Positions 61,442 through 64,000 of a DNA stretch of 64,000 nucleotides are shown in pieces. The first letter of the stretch is position 1. Each line of letters starts with the position of its first letter. This stretch comes from Yimella lutea (GTDB lineage Bacteria > Actinomycetota > Actinomycetes > Actinomycetales > Dermatophilaceae): assembly GCF_006715095.1 (NCBI RefSeq), contig NZ_VFMO01000001.1, positions 1,674,001 to 1,738,000 of the forward strand, written 5' to 3'. Position numbers and translations under genes: made by a program. The notes under the pieces are model-generated. The model had not been told where the DNA came from and searched no databases. It saw only the letters and a list, made by a program, of their open reading frames with translations.

Positions 61442-62436
61442 GCGCGAACGTGAAACCCGGCCGGAGCGACGAACTCGCGATCGGGATCGACATCGGGGGA
61501 ACGAAGGTCGCCGGCGGCATCGTCGACTCCGACGGCACCGTCATCGCCCGGACTCGCCGGGACACCCCGCATCGTTCGACCGCGCCGCACGTCGTCGAGG
61601 ACGTCATCGTCGACGCGGTCCAGGAACTCCTGCGACACACCGAGCGCCGCCCGGTCGCGATCGGCATCGGCGCCGCGGGCTTCGTCTCCTCGGACCGGGC
61701 CACGGTCGTGTTCGCACCCCACCTGTCCTGGCGGCACGAGCCGCTGCGTGAGGCGTTGCGGCAACGGATCGACCTGCCGGTCTTCGTCGACAACGACGCG
61801 AACGCGTCCTGCTGGGCCGAGTGGCGCTTCGGAGCGGTGCGCGAGGAGTCCCATGTCGTGATGGTCAACCTGGGCACCGGCATCGGCGGAGCGATTCTCA
61901 CCGACGGTCAGATGCAGCGTGGCCGGTTCGGTATCGCGGGGGAGTTCGGCCACATGCAGGTCGTCCCCGACGGACACCGGTGTGAATGCGGTAACCGTGG
62001 CTGCTGGGAGCAGTACGCGAGCGGGAATGCGCTTGTGCGAGAAGCCCGTTCGATGATCGCAGCGAACTCGCCGATGGCCGCTGACATGGCCGCCATGGTC
62101 GATGGCGACGCCTCGAGACTGACCGGCCCGATGATCACCGAGGCCGCGCAAGGCGGCGACCCGACTGCCCAGGAACTCCTGGCCGAGATCGGTACCTGGC
62201 TGGGAGTGGGTCTGGCGAATCTGGCCAATGCGTTCGACCCGGGAGCCTTCGTGATCGGCGGAGGCGTCAGCGCGGCCGGTCCGATGCTGCTCGACCCGGC
62301 CCGCGCATCCTTCCGCAGGCACCTGTCCGGCCGTGGCTACCGGCCCGAGGCGCGCATCGTGAAAGCCGAACTCAGCAATGAAGCCGGTCTGGTCGGCGCC
62401 GCCGACCTGGCACGCACGGAGGTACTGGACGCATGA
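61438..62436 (+). CDS. Second ROK family sugar kinase
   Basis: 332 residues from GTG 61438. Same architecture as the previous gene: GIDIGGTKVAGGIV, catalytic DNDANASCWAEW, GTGIGGAILTDG and zinc motif CECGNRGCWEQYASG. Clearly a paralogue; the differences around the sugar site (CWAEW against AAYGEF) suggest a different or broader sugar preference. Whether it is a duplicate of glkA or an older sister gene is not clear by eye. Confidence 0.92.
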   Translation: MSANVKPGRSDELAIGIDIGGTKVAGGIVDSDGTVIARTRRDTPHRSTAPHVVEDVIVDAVQELLRHTERRPVAIGIGAAGFVSSDRATVVFAPHLSWRHEPLREALRQRIDLPVFVDNDANASCWAEWRFGAVREESHVVMVNLGTGIGGAILTDGQMQRGRFGIAGEFGHMQVVPDGHRCECGNRGCWEQYASGNALVREARSMIAANSPMAADMAAMVDGDASRLTGPMITEAAQGGDPTAQELLAEIGTWLGVGLANLANAFDPGAFVIGGGVSAAGPMLLDPARASFRRHLSGRGYRPEARIVKAELSNEAGLVGAADLARTEVLDA

Positions 62437-63125
62437 GGGCAGCGCACACCCTGCGGGTGGTGTCGTACAACGTCCGCGCCTTCAAGGACGACACGGACGC
62501 GTTGAAGGAGATCATCCGGCTGATGGAGCCGGATGTGCTGCTGGTGCAGGAGGCTCCCCGGCATCCGCTCTCCGGGCACCGGATCGCGCGGTTCGCGGCC
62601 GACATCGGAATGACCTGGGCGAACGGCAAGCGCGGCTGGATGAGCACCACGTTGCTGACCAGCCTGCGGGTGCACGTGCACGACAGCGTCCACCGCAACC
62701 TGGAGGTCCGCAAGGGCGACGAGCCGCGCGGGTATGCGCTGGCGACGATCAGCCTGCCCGGACACTCGCCGCTGCACGTCGCGAGCCTGCACATGTCGCT
62801 GCGTTCGGACGAGCGCAAACCGCAGGCGGCGGCTGTGATGAGCGTGCTGCAACCTGACGTCATCCCGGCGATCATCGGCGGCGATCTCAACGAGACCCCC
62901 GGGCACGACGTCTGGAAGATGTTCGGCGAGACGCTGCACGAGGCGACGCTGGACGAATTCACTTTCCCCTCGAAAGCTCCGGTCAAGCGGATCGACGCGA
63001 TCTTCGCCTCTGCGTCCCTGCCGCACAGCCGCCCGGTGTTCTCCCTCGATCCGGCGAAGCTCGCCCGCGCGACAGACCACCTGCCGCTCTATGTCGACTT
63101 CGATCTGAGTTCGCTCGCCCTGTGA
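62433..63125 (+). CDS. Endonuclease/exonuclease/phosphatase (EEP) family protein
   Basis: 230 residues. EEP motifs: VVSYNVRAFKDD, DVLLVQEAPRHP, GGDLNETPGHDVW, RIDAIFAS and ATDHLPLYVDF, which hold the catalytic Asp/His and metal residues. The family includes nucleases, sphingomyelinases and sugar-phosphate or inositol phosphatases; the link to sugar kinases hints at a phosphoester substrate but does not prove it. No signal peptide. Last gene of the overlapping operon; three bases separate it from the convergent gene. Confidence 0.9.
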   Translation: MRAAHTLRVVSYNVRAFKDDTDALKEIIRLMEPDVLLVQEAPRHPLSGHRIARFAADIGMTWANGKRGWMSTTLLTSLRVHVHDSVHRNLEVRKGDEPRGYALATISLPGHSPLHVASLHMSLRSDERKPQAAAVMSVLQPDVIPAIIGGDLNETPGHDVWKMFGETLHEATLDEFTFPSKAPVKRIDAIFASASLPHSRPVFSLDPAKLARATDHLPLYVDFDLSSLAL

Positions 63126-63128
63126 GGA

Positions 63129-63572
63129 CTACAGCCGGGCGCCGTCGTCGAAGGGGTCGTCCTCGTCGCGATTGGCGGGTTGACGAACCACCATCAGCAC
63201 GATTCCGGCGATCGTGATGAGCACCGCCGCGACCCACCAGAGTGCGGCGGCGTAGCGGTCGAAGAAGAACAGGTAGAGCAGCCAGAGCGGCCCGCCGACC
63301 AGGCAGGCGATCGTCGCCCAGAAACCTTCGTCCTTGGGCAGTGGCGGGGGAGCGGGAGGCTGGAAGTCCTCCTCGTGCTCCTCGACGAAACCGGGGCCGG
63401 TGCCGGCGCGCCACTGCCTCGGGACGGTGAACGCCGCGGGTGCGGAAGGCTTCGGATCTTCGAGATCGATCGGTTCGGCGGCTGAGCCGTCCCAGTCGGT
63501 CATCATCTCCTCGAACCGCCGGTCGACCTCCTCGTCGGAGTGCGGGTGTTCGTCGGGGCGCTCGTCGCTCAT
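63129..63572 (-). CDS. Membrane protein with acidic N-terminal half, unknown function
   Basis: 147 residues. First 85 residues are acidic and Pro-rich (DERPDEHPHSDEEVDRRFEE, PPAPPPLPKDEG). Two transmembrane helices follow (FWATIACLVGGPLWLLYLFFF and ALWWVAAVLITIAGIVLMVV), then an acidic tail. This layout is common in actinobacteria beside hydrolase genes, without known function. It overlaps the upstream hydrolase gene by four bases. Confidence 0.82.
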   Translation of the reverse strand: MSDERPDEHPHSDEEVDRRFEEMMTDWDGSAAEPIDLEDPKPSAPAAFTVPRQWRAGTGPGFVEEHEEDFQPPAPPPLPKDEGFWATIACLVGGPLWLLYLFFFDRYAAALWWVAAVLITIAGIVLMVVRQPANRDEDDPFDDGARL

Positions 63573-64000
63573 GCGTTTCCTGCAACTCGTCGGGTGAAGT
63601 CGGTGACCGCTTCATGAATGCGCGGAGCGTCGTTGTCGAGAGTCGCGACGTGGTAGCTGTTCTCGAGCACGACATCGGTGACGTCGGTGCTCGAGATCCG
63701 GGAGAGAAACAGCTGCGAACTCGCCGGAGCCACGATGTGATCCACCCGAGAACGCAGCACCAACACCGGCTGCGTGATCTGCGGCAGGTCGCGGGTCACG
63801 CGGTGCCACAACTGCGCCTGGGTGTGCAGCGGACGCAGCGGCATGCGCTCGTATGCGTCGTGCGACACGCCGTCCTTCTTGATGTCGCCGCCGATTCCGG
63901 AGACCGTCGAGCGCAGCCGTCGGGCAACCGGGATGAGGCGGAACTTCAGGTTCTTGGTGCGCATGACCGGGTTGATCACCACGAGTCCGGCGATCTCCGG
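63569..64000 (-). CDS. Alpha/beta hydrolase, C-terminal part (N-terminus beyond the window)
   Basis: 144 codons visible; the frame is open to the window edge (PEIAGLVVINPVMR). The visible part includes QPVLVLRSRVDHIVAPAS with the catalytic Asp, and VLENSYHVATLDNDAPRIHEAVTDF with the catalytic His. These match monoacylglycerol-lipase/carboxylesterase-type hydrolases of actinobacteria. The nucleophile serine lies outside. Coupled (ATGA) with the membrane protein gene that follows. Confidence 0.85.
   Translation of the reverse strand, partial: PEIAGLVVINPVMRTKNLKFRLIPVARRLRSTVSGIGGDIKKDGVSHDAYERMPLRPLHTQAQLWHRVTRDLPQITQPVLVLRSRVDHIVAPASSQLFLSRISSTDVTDVVLENSYHVATLDNDAPRIHEAVTDFTRRVAGNA

Overview
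The window reads as a chromosomal segment of a high-GC actinobacterium. Gene order (ftsZ-pgeF-yggS-sepF-yggT-divIVA; glnA-RDD-DUF4191-lipA-lipB; glycerate kinase-erpA-adoK-ctaC; ctaE-qcrCAB; trpD) is the order I remember from Mycobacterium, Streptomyces and Micrococcales. The actinobacterial-type cytochrome bc1-aa3 genes and a Wag31-type DivIVA agree. A member of the Micrococcales (Dermacoccaceae/Dermatophilaceae-like) is my best guess, not a proof. No rRNA, tRNA, IS element, prophage or CRISPR array was seen. Most of the window is core genome, with a small patch of decayed genes and repeats at 21.0-23.5 kb.

Layout. 1-4.6 kb: end of the division cluster (ftsZ, pgeF, yggS, sepF, yggT, divIVA), closed by a strong hairpin. 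4.8-7.6 kb: a lysine/alanine-rich DksA-like protein, lspA, an RluA-type pseudouridine synthase and a small membrane protein, all overlapping. 7.7-13.5 kb: dnaE and an S9 peptidase. 13.5-16.1 kb: SRPBCC, DUF4031, HIT and DUF1206 proteins. 16.2-20.9 kb: glnA, RDD, DUF4191, lipA, lipB. 21.0-23.5 kb: accessory patch with a short HTH protein, an oxidoreductase, a gutted acetyltransferase, a DinB protein and a degenerate tandem repeat. 23.6-33.8 kb: a Ser/Thr kinase, E2 (sucB) and E3 (lpdA) of a 2-oxoacid dehydrogenase, pepA, gcvT, an orphan cobU and malic enzyme. 33.8-43.9 kb: DUF937, SDR, DUF3043, M20 peptidase, glutathionyl-hydroquinone-reductase-like protein, M50 peptidase, glycerate kinase, erpA, serine hydrolase and adoK. 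43.9-44.6 kb: aat interrupted by one in-frame stop. 44.7-53.4 kb: aerobic respiratory chain (ctaCDF; ctaE-qcrCAB) with comB and a small zincin between. 53.6-58.5 kb: receiver-like protein, trpD, an Lrp-type sensor domain, an exonuclease/GIY-YIG fusion, a Cys-rich small protein and a metalloprotease-like lipoprotein. 58.5-63.1 kb: a tightly overlapping six-gene operon (SRPBCC, degenerate P-loop ATPase, Cys-motif protein, two ROK kinases, EEP phosphodiesterase). The right edge cuts an alpha/beta hydrolase.

How the genes work together. LipB and LipA make the lipoyl group carried by SucB and by the glycine cleavage system that GcvT serves, and LpdA reoxidises it. ErpA feeds Fe-S proteins such as LipA and the Rieske protein QcrA. 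CtaC/D/E/F and QcrA/B/C are the subunits of the bc1-aa3 supercomplex. FtsZ, SepF and DivIVA act together at the septum and pole.

Two features recur. First, about twenty genes have a TANNNT-like -10 hexamer ending 6-8 nt before the start codon and no useful Shine-Dalgarno sequence, which suggests leaderless mRNAs; this also settled several GTG starts. Second, nearly every convergent gene pair is separated by a long GC-rich hairpin. The observations most worth checking are the TAA inside aat, the internally deleted GNAT gene at 22.3 kb, the 66-70 nt tandem repeat at 23.2 kb, the H1-like/DksA fusion, and the ATPase that has lost its Walker A lysine.
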